Positions 1 through 15,000 of a DNA stretch of 64,000 nucleotides are shown here, piece by piece (within the stretch, counting starts at the first letter, position 1; each line of letters opens with the position of its first letter). Source of the stretch: Elysia crispata (taxonomy: Eukaryota > Mollusca > Gastropoda > Plakobranchidae); contig JAWDGP010001332.1 of NCBI GenBank assembly GCA_033675545.1, positions 395,001 through 459,000 of the forward strand, given 5' to 3'. The notes beneath the pieces were generated by a model, which saw only the letters and a program-made list of their open reading frames with translations, made no database searches and had not been told where the DNA came from. A program made the translations under genes and the position numbers.

Positions 1-3000
1 GTTAGCAGAAATGCACCAGGTGGCAATACTGACACTGCCATCAACAGTTTTTGGGTCCCCCGCCACATGCTCATCTCAAGACAGAAGTTGAGGCCTGGTT
101 CTGGATGTATCTCTGTGCGTGTTAGCATGGATGGTCCCATACGTGTCATTGAGCTGGTGGACATACAACAAAGGGTCAGTATTTGATCTTTTTTGTTTTG
201 TTTTTTGTCATTTTTTTTCTTTTTGATATTTGCGTATTATTTATTTAAACGAGGAAAATTATTTTGAGGTCCGTGTTAAGAGAATAGATTTTGCCCTTTT
301 TTTTTACAAAACAGTTTTAAGATAAACTTTGAAGTTTATTCCTTAAGTAATAATATTCTCTACCAGCATGGACAGACCTAACTGAGCTCTTGAAAAACGG
401 ATTTTTTTTCTTCTGTTTTTGCGACACTTAGTTTCACACAAAATTATTTTTATAGTATTTGCTCTTCTCTTGTGAAAATTAGATATTTTATTTTGCATTT
501 TTTCACATTTATTTTAATCTCTGTCAGGCTGTATACTTTGAATGATGCATTTACTGTCCTGGCAAATTTTGTGCCTTTTTTAAACCTAATATCTCATTTG
601 ATTAATTTCTTGTCATTTTTTGTTTGCTTAATGTATTTTTGCTATCTCATATATTGCTGAAGCATTTACCCTCCTCCTTAATTGGCTTTTAAGATCTTAG
701 GTTTTTTCTGTTGGCTACAGAATTAACAATCAGTTGGGTTATTTTGCCTCAATCCTATGTCTACAGGTGGTTGTTGAAATCCAGAGTTGAAATCCTCTGA
801 CAGCTTATCTTGTCTGGCAAACATTTTCCTCATCATGTTTCCAATATTTTTTAGCCTTCCTTAGTATATATCTTTTGAGAGTTCAAGTTTAGTACCATAG
901 CCTAATAATACAGGTAATTTAAATGATTTTCTTGATTCTTGTCAATTCTAAACGTTTAGTTACTTTGCAATGTTCTTATGTGACAAGCATTTAAAAATAA
1001 TGGGGTTTTATTTTGCTAACTTATAGTCATCCATCCTTCTTAAAATTTTGAGACCAACATTGACAGGTTTAATTTAACCAATATGAAAAGGGCTCAATTT
1101 AAGCTTTTCCTTACATTTTACTCTCCATGACACTTAACTTGTAGCATTGAAATTGAGTAAAGCACCTGACACAGAGATAGAGTTTATCCTATTCTGCAAC
1201 CCAATGGCAGACTGACGTTTGTGACAAAAATCTGTTTTCTAATTTGTTTGCATAAACATAAATTTTAAAGTATTATCCAACTTGTGCAAATGGCAGAGCA
1301 ATGTATCTTCATAGGTACTTAAAGTTTTTTTACTTGTCAAATCGACGTATCTGAAGTTTTTTATGCTGACCATCGAATGTTTTTTGCATTTTTCCCAGAA
1401 GCACAAAATCTGTGGGTACGTCATATATGAAATAAAAAAATTGCTCTGAAAAGCTCAGACAAACATTTCCTTAAGAATTCAATCTGCAGCTAAAGTAGGA
1501 GTACAATTAAATGTCCTGTGAAGATTTTCTTCTTTATGAAGCATATCATGGTAAACTAAGTACTGTGACTGTGTGACTTTTCCAGACTTTTGGTTTATGG
1601 ATGTACAGTGTTGTAAGAGTACCACAAGTTGCAGTTATTTTCTTAATGTCTTCATGTATAGAAGTGATGGTGTTGGTATTCAATTCTTTTTTTTTAAATG
1701 AAGTTGTCACAGAATTTGAAACAATATATAGGTAGATAATCAGAGATAGAAAAATTAGAAAGACCATTGTTTTGGAACCAGATTAATATTTTTACATAAA
1801 GTCATGTTTTTTTTTTTATTATTATTACTGAAGTTTTACATAAAGATGGGGAATACAATTATTTTAGTCTGCATATCTCTGTCTTACTGATAAGCAGCGG
1901 TTATACAAAATTTCTTAGACACCAATCTTATGAACAGACCAATATCCTGTACCCTACCGTTTCAGACTTGGTCAAAGGAGTATTTGGATGTTGCAGGCTT
2001 GTCTATTTTATTAGCACAGAAGGTTTGTGAACAAAAGTGTGATTTTGGTATGTGAATGAGCTTATTTATTGTTTACAACATGTAGTGCCATTTCAACTTT
2101 TTATAGAGAAAGATTAGGTATATCTTTCAATAATAACTTAAGGTTTTCCATTTATTTATAGACTTATTGTTTTGCAATTCAAAGTTTTACACTTTTGCCT
2201 GGCATTTTGAGATTTAATAGAAAAAACAGCCCATTCCCTTTTTAAAACAAATTGTCTTAGTTGTCATATATAATCCAATACGACATTAACTATCAGATGC
2301 TACCTATACTAGTTAGATGGGAATGTGATCGCTGCTTTCTGGTGAGTTTTTTTTCCCCTGAAGATTTTTGCCAATGTTATAGAAGCTGTCTCTCAGATTA
2401 TGGGCACTAATGCTCAAAGGATAGTTTTGTTTCATGTGTACTTTTTAAACTGGAAATTGATGAACAAATACTGATTGATCTGGCTGATTTCAGCTTCACT
2501 TTCTATCTTTCACTCTTGTATAGCACAGATGCGTCATTCTGCATTTTGTGACTGTTTCGTGGAATCTTAGACTAAAAACTGTGTGCCTTTCCGCTTTGAC
2601 CCTCATTAAGTGCATCTTCTCACAAAAGTGTTCAGATCATTGGTTTTTTTTTTTTTTTTTTTTAACATTGCCCTTTTGCTGTGTTTTATACTTCTGTCTT
2701 ATTATACTTTACATAAATAAATTGGCAAATAATGATGTTTCTAGATGAAATGTTTTCATATTTCTCTAACTTGTGTGATGAAAGAGAAAGTGCTAAGTCA
2801 AGCAGCAAGTACTTTCAAGAATATTTCTTGTAATCATAAGATCTTATATATTGTATATTTTATTTTTTATATTCTGGCTAGACTAAAAGTACTAAGTTCA
2901 TATTTCAAAGTTATTATGTACACTTTTCTATTATTTTGGAAAGCCATTATAAAAACTAATATGAAGAATCAAGATAAACAGATTTATCATTTTAACCTCA

Positions 3001-6000
3001 TTTTCCTGCTTTGTTAGCCTTCTATGTACAAACATTTGTTGAGAGAACAGTAAAAAAAAAAACATCAAATCCTCTGCTGTTGAGATTTGGCTGATGCTCA
3101 TAACATTACATGTTCTACAGATTACAAATATAAATCAAATGGGAAACAGTAGAGTACACCTAAAACTAAACAGGATATGATGGAGCAGCAAATAAATATA
3201 GTCTTTAAAGATTGAAATTTTACAGGAATTATGTAACAAAGTAATGGCGATTGAGCTTTGCCCTGGGCCCATGGTATTCTTAATTCTTTAAAGAGGAGGT
3301 GTCTAGAACTATTAGTCACATAATGCTATTTCTAACAAGCTGTTGCAAGTTTAGGTAGGAACATGGCACTTTATGTACAGTATAAAAGGAGTAATACAGT
3401 TGACTTCTCAGACTTTTGCTATGGAATCTGTCATTCTGTTCATGCAAGTTCTGAATTAACAGAAGAGTCTTTTATATGCATACTCATCCACTGCCCATCA
3501 CCCCAATCTATCAATCTAATTTTTTTTTCAACTTGAATGTTTGCATTGTGATCTTACATTTTTAGATTTCTTGAGGAAATCTGGACATTAAATTTGCAAA
3601 CCAATATTACAATCAAGCTTATTTATTTTCCTTGGTAAGGCAAAGCAGCCTACTTAAAATGAACAATTTCATCCACATCTTCTCCTATTTTATTTGTGCC
3701 CTGTGTGCAGAGGGTGCCACTCTACAGGCAGATGTACTTTGCTCAAAGAGAGGTCTGTAAATTACTGAGGGGATATAAAATTGGATATATCTTTATGTTG
3801 GCTCAGTCCTGACATTTGCAGAGGATTCCAAATTTTTTTTTCTTTTGAGTATTTATCTTGAACTACTGTATTGTTGTTGTGTTGTAATTATCATATTGAT
3901 ATTACTTTCCTTCTTCTTCTCCTCCTCCTCCTCCTAATTCTGCTTCTTTATTATCATTATTACAATATCTCTTCTTCTTCTTCTTCTTCTTCTTCTTCTT
4001 CTTCTTCTTCTTCTTCTTCTTCTTCTTCTTCTTCTTCTTCTTCTTCTTCTTCTTCTTCTTCTTCTTCTTCTTCTTCTTCTTCTTCTTCTTCTTCTTCTTC
4101 TTCTTCTTCTTCTTCTTCTTCTTCTTCTTCTTCTAATTATTATTACTACTATTATTATTAATGTTACTTTTATCATCAATAATTTTTTTGTTGGTTCATG
4201 TTGGTTATAAGCTTGTAGTGGCTGGTTCAAGAACAAATATTTAGTACTGATGAACACTATTTGAAATAGCTGTTTATAGAACCAAATTTGTCATTTTTCC
4301 CCTTCTCTGTTTTGACTTTTTAATGATGTTTTTTTTTTCTCATATGCTTCGTGTTTTGGGAAACAAATCTTATTTTTTTTAGCAAAGGTTTGACAATGTA
4401 GCCTCAGGATTTTTTTAAACTGGGCAAGCCACATTGTTAGTGATAAATTATGATAATAGAAGTTTTATCTTAGGTTTTAAAATTTTTCGAATGAAAAGGA
4501 TGTAAGCACACTTCTGTTTGTCCTTTTCTTTAGGATGAAAATATATGGCAGAGTGACTATTTTTTTAGTCTGTTCTCAAGTTTTATCTTTGAATTTTGCC
4601 AATGCTTTCAAAAACAAACATAAGAAATAGTTTTATTGTAATTTTAGTTCTTAGTTATTTTAAAAGTAAAACTATTTTATGCAGTTAACTTAAAATTTTA
4701 TTCAGCTTATATTAGATGCTTTTATGTTTTCTTTTCTGTTAGAACAAATATGAAGGGGATGGACTTTTTTTTTTGCTTTTTTTCCGTAATAATTAAACCA
4801 CCAAAGGATTCCAACTTAAATCACCTCTAATGTAAATTTCAAAGAAAGGTGTAATCATAAAACTAAATCCTAAATCATGTAGCCAAAAATAATTGATTCT
4901 TTTTAGTGTGCCTCTAGTGAATCGTATGAATGGTCTGGCATTTTCATTTTGATTCATTTAGTTTTACTTTATATTATAGATAAGTTATATACACCCAAAT
5001 TTTTCCAAAGAACCTTTTTTTTTCCAGATATATTTTATTTTAGAGAGACTTTTTTCAAAATAATATGCATTTAAAATGCCTCATATTGTCATACATATTT
5101 GATGGGGTACACTAATGTTAAGCATTAACAATTACGTTTATTTGGATTTTGATTTGCCTTAGTATGAAAAATGTTATAGCAATGACATACAAAGATGACA
5201 TACTAAATTGACCTTGTATTTTAACAAAAAGTTTGTACCTAGTTCAAATAAGAGATTAAACCTGAATTAACATAAGGGCTTCGAATAGTAGGATATATTT
5301 TAAGTTTATGGAAGATGTTTAACAATTTAATTTATTAATTTTTTGACAGTGATGTTCAAAGACATAGATAAAGAGATGGGTACAGAGATTCTAATTACCT
5401 GTAGAGAGAAAATGCCCTGCTTCATTTTTCAAGCTCTAAAACAATGTGTTTACATTTTGTTCCATTATTGTTTTTAATAAATGGAATAATATTTTTCTGT
5501 TAATATGTATTTTGTGAAAACATTTTAATGAAGTTTTTGCATGGGAAAAATTTTTTTCATTAAACTTTGTTGGGTTTTTTTTTTATGTAGAAGTATTGTT
5601 ACAGCCCTTTCTACTCTTCAAATTATGACTTTTTTAATTTATCATCTTTGTATTTTAATCTTGAACAGCAAGTGGTGAAACGCATGACCATGGAAAAGGA
5701 TCTTGAGGACTGGGAGGTATATGATGAACTCAAAGGCAAAAAGAAAGGCAATTTCAGAATTCCCACATCTGGCTTCATCACTGAGGTGAGCATTTCAGTT
5801 TCTTACAATTCTTCTTAAATAGTTATTTCTGGCATTATGATATCTCATATTTACATACATGTTGGCAAAATATTTCTTTATGCTCTTCTAGGGGTCTTCC
5901 ATTTCTCATTCCTCTGATAGAGACAACTTATTTGCAACTAGGTATCTCAAAACCAAGAATATTTTTTGGTCCTTATCAGATATCTGGCTCATGCTAAGTA

Positions 6001-9000
6001 CAAGTCTTTTGAAATATCTTTCTCGGATTAAAAAGACTCATGAATAAAGATTGCCCCTCATCTTCTCTAAAGTGATCTTTTTTCAATACTTTTCTATGTC
6101 TTAAAATGAGGTTTTCTGTCCACTTTCTCTTTTTCTCAATATGTTCTTTATCCTTTCTCCAGTTTTCTATTTCACTTTCTTTGTTTCGAATAAGTAATCC
6201 ATCAGTTGTTTTTTTTTTCTTTTAAAACTGTGTGTTGAAATAAAACATGGATTAATTTGATAAATTAATAAATTAAGACATGTTTTTTTATCTCTTTCCC
6301 TGTCTATCTTCCTTTGTCTCTTAATCTTTTTCTGTTTCTTTCTCTCTCTCTTTCTCTCTCTATCTCTTTTTATCTCTCTCTTTTTCTCTTCCTCTCTCTC
6401 TCTCTGTCTCCCTCTCTTTCATTTTGCAATCTTTTCTAATATGTTATCCTCAAAGTTTCAATTTGATGCCATATTTTTCATTTATGCATCTGCAGCTTTC
6501 AATCACTTTGAAGAATGGGATTGGTGTATCCCTTGTGAACAGCCTGTCTGAGGAACTACTCTACCTTACCTTGAAGAACATCTCTGTGGATGTAGTTGCC
6601 AAACCAACAGCCATAACATTTGATGCAAGTGTGGCACATATTCAAGTAAGTTTGGTCTCTTAGAAACCAGTCTTGCAAGAATTTAACTAATGCTTGTTCA
6701 AGAAAAAAAATGGACAGAGAAAAGAATATTGACAGGGAATACAGGAAAAAATCTAAGAATATGTTGAGGCAGAGCTGAAATAAAAGATGAGCATAAAAAC
6801 AATTTCATAAACTTTTTTTGGTCACGTAACTTTTGACTAAAATTAATAATTAATCATTGAACGTATTTGTGCCTTATGCAGTCTTTAGGTGATGGGAAAA
6901 TTGTCTGAATGTATTAATACCTTTTGTATTTCTCTTTATAAGAAACCTAGGGAACAGATAAAAGAAGTCAATTCACCAGAAATTTAACTAAGTTAGAGTA
7001 AAGAATATAGTATAACTAATGACTATATTTATATGAAGTTTAAGAAGTTTCAAGCTTTTCATAAATTCAATTTATCTGATTTTGAATTTTAAGGATCAGC
7101 ATATACGGTTTGTAGCAAATCGAGTCCATTAACAGGTATTGCAAATTGATCAATAATATGATATTCAATTTTTTATATTTTTGTCTGTTACCCTAGGCCG
7201 ACAACCAGATGGGTGGGGCGCAGAGATCAGTGGTCTTATTTGTGTCCCCTACCTCAAGGCGTGACGTATTGGATAATACACCTGCACTTTACATCTCAGC
7301 TCACAAGGTTCCCAGTGGTCGATGGAAAGCTGAAATTTTTAAGGTATTATTTCCGTCTTCTTATTTTCATAAGAATGAAAGAAGAAATGCAGCTTTTTAT
7401 GCTTGATGTTGGTTTTTCTGATGCAAAGCCTGTCATATTCATAATTATAACACTACAGTGCAGCAACTTAAGAATAGATCCTTTTATAAGCATTATAACA
7501 AATGCTTGCTGCACCCCTTAAAATGTTTTATTCATGAACAGGTGGATCATTTTGGAAAGGTTCATGCCAAAGGCAAATTCTCAATTACTTGTAGTTAATT
7601 CGATACATATCAAGCCATGAGCTAAGAAAAAAAATTATGCGAATTTCTCATGGTCTACATAAATATGTAACATGTTAAAACAGCTGATACTTTTTCTGCT
7701 GGTAGGCAGATATCTTAATCCCTTTGAGGTATTTTTTTTTTATTTTTCATCTATCTCTTTTTGATTTTTGGAAAACTACAGTTTATACACAGATGCCTGT
7801 CAATACTGTTAGACAAATAAAAATATTCATCTGTCTCTTCATTATAAAAATGTAGACTAGTGCATCTACCATTGGATATTAATTTTTTTGTCTTGTAAGA
7901 GGATGTTTCTAAATTGGTATGTATCATAAATTTACAAAGGAGGTGCCAAAACATGTACAGAGTGATACCTAGATAACAATGTTGTTTAAATTTGGAATAT
8001 TTGTCTTGCCTTTTTTTTTCTTTGCATAGATTGAACATACTGAAAATAATGTAATTTTATTAACAATAACTTTGTCTTTCTCCCCGATTGTTGCCAGCAT
8101 TTGTATGTTTCCACCAAGAGAATGACTGTCCACATTGAAGAGCAGCTGCTATGGAAACTCTTACAGCTGACGGGCATGGGCAAGGATGATCGCACACTCA
8201 ATAGACTGGATGAAACTTTTGACACCCACAGGTAGACTTCCCACATGCACTAGGGCTCAGAATATGCAGCTTGATTTACTCATTTAGGTTCATTTTTGGC
8301 CAAGTTTTCAGCTACCAACTTGAGATGAAATAGATCAAGAGGATTGGTTTTGAGTGACAGCAGCTCTTAATTGTTAAATTTATCCTGGACTCTTGAAATT
8401 TGTATGCCAGTGACAGCTGAATGATGATCAGCTTTTCTAAATTACTTGTTGCGCAGACCATCATAAAGGAATAGTATATTTTTACCTGTTGAGGTATTTT
8501 ATTTGGAACAACTATATGAAGTAAATTTCAATAGTGGGTACTGAGGTTGTTCAGCAGAAATCAGATGAGATGAAATTTTCTTGTGATCTAAGAACATCTA
8601 ATATCACATGTGCTTTCCATTGGCTATTTCAATATGCGTTTTCATTTTTTTTAAATGGCATATGTACAGTGGTACCCATTATATTGATACAGTGGAACCC
8701 ATATTTAACAACACCTTGAATAGCATCAATCATTGCTAACACATCAGATCTGAAAATCCCTGTTTTTTTCCTTTATTTAAGTCATTCAATTTATTTCAGC
8801 AATAACAAGTACTGATACCACTTCCCTTTTGTAAAAACGACAACTAGAACTGAGGGTACAAAGGAAAGAAAGCACCAAAATTCTTCATAGGAAAAAAATT
8901 TACAGCATTTTGTCTTGCCTGCATTGCTACGGTACAAACGAATAAGCGATGCAGGCTTTCGTGCTGTTTTCCTCCCATTAAAGCGTAGTTTAGGCCTAGT

Positions 9001-12000
9001 ATCAGTGTCACGAGAGTGTCACCAGAGCTCTGGTATCACACAACGTGTGGTCCAGCAAGCTGCGCATGTACGCAAGACCTATGCATCTCACTCGCAGCAA
9101 AGATTTTCGAAAGCCACTTATCTCTCATTCATCAAAATAAATTCTTCTTTATTCCCTTTTGCGGGAATAACGGCAACTCTTACTATAACGATACTTTATG
9201 ACAAGATCAAGAGTTGACGTTATTCTTGTTATTCCTGAGTTCCTCTGTATTGGGAGCATCAATGACCTCTAGAATAAACAGACTTATTACAATCATTGTT
9301 TTTTCACAATATTTAAACTCTTTAAAAGTAATGAGATAATAATACTTGAAAGTTGAAAGCAATCAGTCCCTGTAGTAGTAAAAGCTCTTGCAAACAGTAC
9401 TGTACATGTTTTGATCTACCCACACAAAATGTCTCATTCACTAACATATGCACACATTCACACATGCACTTACTTATGAGCCATTATCATATCCTTGGTA
9501 AAACAAGTTTTGGCTAATACAAATGTTATCACGGGACATAACACCACAGAAAAATTGCAGACCTTTTTCTTTTTTTTTTTTTTCAAATACCATTTTGAGA
9601 ATAGCTTGGTTTACTGCATTAAGTTTGTTTGCATTCATTTCCTCTAAAGCAATGGGAGTTGGGATTAAAAAAAGAAGAGAGAAAAACTCTTAATGCCTCT
9701 GCTCATGTAAAGTTTTGAACTAATTTGTGATTCAAAATTTCTTTTTGAAAAATTTGAGTTTCAGGCTAATGACTTTTTTATAATGGGGGATGTTGTTACC
9801 CAAAAGATCCAAAAGTTTTATAAATTTAGGATTTATTATAATGTGAAAATATTTTCAAAATTGATGGTTTTAAGTTATGTATCTCCTGTTTGAATTTTAT
9901 AAAAGTCATTTCACAAGAAAATTGCTTTAGCATATATAAACTTTTGGATTGTTTTTGCACTTTTAAGAAAGTCTATGATTATGAACTAATGGTAGTCTGA
10001 ACAAATTTTTTTGACCATTAATTTTATTGTGTTAACTCTAAGTGACATAAAGCTGCACAATTTTATCATATCCCTACAGGGCCTTGTCAGCAGTGACATC
10101 CATCCAGTCGACACGTTACTATTTTGGGACAGTTAAACTTAGTGTAAATAGAGTGACGTTGAGTATGGTGACCTCCAGCAAATTGACCCCAGACCTCAAA
10201 GCCATCAAAAATGTTATGCCTATGAGGCTGATTGCCTTCGAACAAGCCAATATTGACATGCGTGAGTTTTAATTTTTAAAATGTATATTTCCTAAGCTAT
10301 CTGTATTAATTACCAGTACATTAAATAGTTAATTATCAGTATAATTCTATATTGTATCAAGAGTAACTTGCCTTCCTGACAGATATACAAAATTGCATGC
10401 TTTGGTACCTTTGTCATGTCAAACTATAGGGTCAGATATATGTACAAGCAACAATGCTTCCTCCCTATAGTATGCACTGTCCTTCATTTGTCAAGACATA
10501 CTGTTCATAAATTTTGGGAACAATGATTTTTACACCTGAAATAGTACCATTGGATAAGCTTTAAAGAAAATTCTAAAAGTTTTAATTGGCGGAAAGAAAT
10601 TTCATAGAGAAATAAATCCTGATTTTGCTCTTTCAGGTTCATTTGAGCAATACCATGTGTTTGAAACTGGGCCATTCCTGATCAGTGAAATCACAAATCA
10701 TTATGGAGGGGTAAGATTTATACTGTTGCTCTTCTAATTTGCTGCATCATTAAATTTTTTAGAATGAGTCTAATTTTTCTGAATGTAATCAGTTATTAAT
10801 GTATTAAACAGATTTGTTAATCATCTTTTGTTCTGATGTGGCAGATAAATTCTTTAGTTGAATTACTGCAGAGATAAATGGAAATAATCATATTTTTACC
10901 AGTTCTCTGTAATTTAAGAATAATTCCAGCTTAAGTGAAAAAAGATATTGATCCCTTTAATTCTTCAAACAAGTTAAATGTAATTTCTTCCTACTGGGCA
11001 GGAAACGGTACCTCTATTTTTTTTTTTTGCCATTTCTTTTACCAAATTTTTCATTAGGTCACAATACTGTCCCTATTATTGTAACTATGCAAAGTGATAA
11101 AAAAATTTTTAAAGAAGTTTTCAATATTCTACACCTAAATCTTAGATCAAAAAGTAATATTTTTAGTTTCATCTTTCACAAGAATATTGTGTGGACATGT
11201 AATAAAAATTTGAATAGCACTGAGTAGAGAAAGAATACATAATACTGCAATTTGCACTTTTCTAGGAACTTCGTGGCCAGGCAGCCAAGATTTTGGGCTC
11301 TATTGACTTCCTTGGAAATCCCTTAGGCCTGGTGCATGATATCACAGAGGGCATTGCTGGCTTTGTGAAAGATGGCAATGTCGGTGGTCTTCTAAAAAAT
11401 GTCACTCATGGGGTCTCTAACTCTACAGCTAAGGTAAGATCATGCTGTGTAAGGTAACTATGAGTTTTATAAAGCTCTCTTTTTTTTTTTAATCTTTTTT
11501 TTTACTTCTTTTGTTCCCCACTGAGTGTGTCAAAAACTCACCCAGAAATGAAGATAAGTTTAAAAATCGTACCTGAAAGAGACGTCTACTCATTTGCTTT
11601 TTTTTTTTGCATTGTTGTCATTTTTATCATATACCATATATCAACCAGCATTCTTCAACATCAATCATGAGCTGTCTACTGTATAAAGTCAATGTTTTTA
11701 TGCTTGCAATTGAGTTGGATTGTAAATTCCTTTTAGGGCATGAAAAACATTTTTTGTTGGATTATTAGTCAAGTGATTACAACTTAGACCAAGATAGGTT
11801 ATGATAAAAAGAAATGTTTGTAAACTGGTGTTTTTTTACATGTTGATCTTCTTCTACTCTTATTTTACTGCCTATTAATTTTCAAAATGCCCTTCATAAA
11901 GATGTTAAGAATTTGGAAGGTTAGCATGCCACATGATGTTGCAACTAAAATGTAAATCTTAATACACAAAATGTAAGTTTTCAGTTTCACACCTTCATTA

Positions 12001-15000
12001 GACATAAAAAACAAAAACATGTCCCTAATATAGTTCAATATTCAATAAATTAAGTTTGACCCATGAATACCAAACTAGTCCTAGCTCTATTTAAGCTTTT
12101 AATTTTTACCGAGACACTTTATGCTATTAAAATGTTGAATCTTCTACTACCAAAATGTTAACTCCTTTTGTCTTCAATATTTTATCCAATATCAAATTTT
12201 ACGGTAATTTCAGGTTATGAGTTCTATCTCTGATGGTATCAGCACTGTTGGCCTGGACGAGGACCATAACTTGAAACGTGAAGAGCTCCGCAATGTGACC
12301 TCTGGTAGTAGCAGTGATCACATCATGGCAGGCTTTAGGGGCCTCAGCCATGGGCTGGTAGGGGGCGTCACCAGCCTATTCTCTCAAAGCATCTCTGGTG
12401 CCCAGCAAGAGGGCCTTGGCGTGAGTGCTTAATTGATGCTATGGAAACGTTTGTTATAAAAAGATTTCACGTTTTTGTTTTGTACACATAGCTTTTGCAG
12501 TAGGCTTGAAAAAGCTTCATCAGAATATAAGGTCTCAATTTTCCCTTGATCTTTTAATATAACACTTATGTTTGCCTGTGAAGCTATACTCATACTGTTA
12601 AGGGGATTGCAATTAAAAGTAATTTATATATTTTTGCCATACTTATTTGCCTAAAAAAATATTTGGGTGAATTTACAAGAAGAATGGGAAGAATTACAAA
12701 AAGTATAAAAAAAATTGCGACTATAAAGAATGAAAATAGTTACTCTTGAAAACACATTTAAAAATTTGTCAATGAATCCTTGCTAAGTGAAATATGCCTC
12801 TTAGATATTTATGACTAGTAAATTATGCAAGCTGGTATCAAATAACTTTGTATTTTGAAAAATTATCTCTTAATGTTTTACTATGATATAATGTCCAAGT
12901 TACCTCATAATATTAAGAGATACCTATCTTCCTCCTGTTCAAATGATTTTTTTTCTCAAAAGTTTAATTGATAAGCAAAATTGAGAAGAATGATAGAGAA
13001 ATCATTAAAAATTTTGCTTTTTTTTTTTCATTCAATTTGAATGAAACTACAAGGGCTTCATCAAGGGTATGGGTAAAGGTGTTATAGGTACAGTGACCAA
13101 GCCCGTGTCTGGTGTCCTTGACCTTACCTCAGGGGTAGCCAATGCACTAAGAGACAGCAGTACTCGCACATCAAATCGTGACCCGGGACGTCTGCGCCTT
13201 CCCCGCTGTACCCAAGGACCAGGCGGCTTGCTCCCACCATACTCCCAGGCTGCAGCAGAGTCTCTCACAGTGCTGCATGAGCTCAATGACAACAATTTTT
13301 CAGAACAGTGAGTGCTGGAAAAAAAATTGATGTATGTGTGAAAAAAAATGAACCCACATCAAGAAGAAAATTTTGAAAGAAATATATTTTAAGGGAGAAA
13401 CATGTATTATGTGGTCACATATTCAATGTGATTTTTATTTTTATCTAGTGTGAAATAATAATTGTACCAAGACAGATTTTTTTGTGTAAAAATCTATAAA
13501 TATAGAAATTATAGGCTCTTTATGTAAAGGTAAAGATTCCTCCCCCCATTAAAAAAAGAAGAAAGAAATCAAAATCTATGGGAAAAGAATTCATTTTTTC
13601 TCCTAACTGCTTTTAAACCTGCCCTGTTTTTTTCTTCTCAGTCTTATTGCTATGGAGCAATTGATGATGGATCCAAGTGGAGATGGCAACATGCATGTAC
13701 TCATTACAAATCGTCAGGTTTTCTTCCTCAATGCTCAGCGTGCCCGGGCAGACAATATTGTCTTGAAAATCAACCACAGTGAAATTCTGCATTGCTCATC
13801 CATAACAACAGGTTAGTTTTTGTAGGAGGAAAAATATTCCTGCCTTATCATTAAATTGAGAAAACAAATGTTCGACCAAACTTTATGAATCAAGTATATC
13901 TTAAATTATTCCTTGAAACTTGCTTTAGGTTTTGATGCTATGTTTCTGTCTCTTTTTGAGATTTATTTGAGACATATTAAAAATTTCAGTCAGTGTTTAA
14001 AAAATTATTAAGAAGCCTTTATATGGGTTGCACTTTTGATATTCTAGTCACTTGTATTAATTATGTATAATATAATTTACATTTCTATTGATGAATTTTA
14101 CTTAGACTTTTTCTCCTGGTAGAAACTATAATTGGAAAATTTATTTGATTTTATAAATAAAAGATTATTTTGAAATTTCTTTATTACCAAGAATCGGAGA
14201 CTTTCAGTTCAATGTTTAAAAAACATAAAGAAGATGTTTTAATTTTTATGTTTGCCATTACTGAGGAAGTATGGGACACAGGTACATTTTGTTTCAGTAG
14301 TTATTTTTTATTTACAGCTTATTTCCACTTGCTACTGTTCATATATTCTTTCCCTTTACAAGTATTAAAGTTAGTCTGATATCTTGATTGAGCCATGATT
14401 ATAGCAAAATTATCCTGTGATTTTCGATGCAGTAGCTTTATTGTTGTATCTACACAAGATTTAGCAAAGGATTACAAATTATATCTAAATCCCAAAGAAA
14501 ATTTGTTTTGTCTTCATAAAATGGAATATTTTTTGTCAATCTAATACTGTTAAGTATAATTGTTTTGCTGCACTAGCCTTGTTTATGATATTAAATGGAT
14601 AGAGATAATCTTTTTGACAGATGGACAAATGCTTTTTAAAATGTTTGAAAGAGTTCTTATTTTTTTTTTAATGTTGCCCAGATGGGAAGTTCTATGTGGA
14701 ACTTACTAGAAAAACTAGCCAGAGCCCTGATGCTTCTAGCACAAGCCTCAACAAGCCTCGCGTGCGTTGCGACAGGCTTAACATTGCTAAAAAGGTGAGA
14801 AGGCATAAATAAAGATAAAGAAAATAAGCATTGAAAAGCCAGGTTGGAAACCACATTTATGTTTTAAACTATATAAGAAAATTTTTGTAGAATACTAATA
14901 TCTGTCTATTAAAGCAAAAGCGACCAATAAGACCCTTTCTTTAACATTTACTCAGATAATAGTGTGCTTTATGTATTTTTTTTTGTACAAGGCAAAATAT

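Noticed and set aside
3871-4257. Poly-Ser and poly-Arg open frames on both strands
   Set aside because: They are translations of the CTT microsatellite in a VPS13D intron, one starting at TTG.
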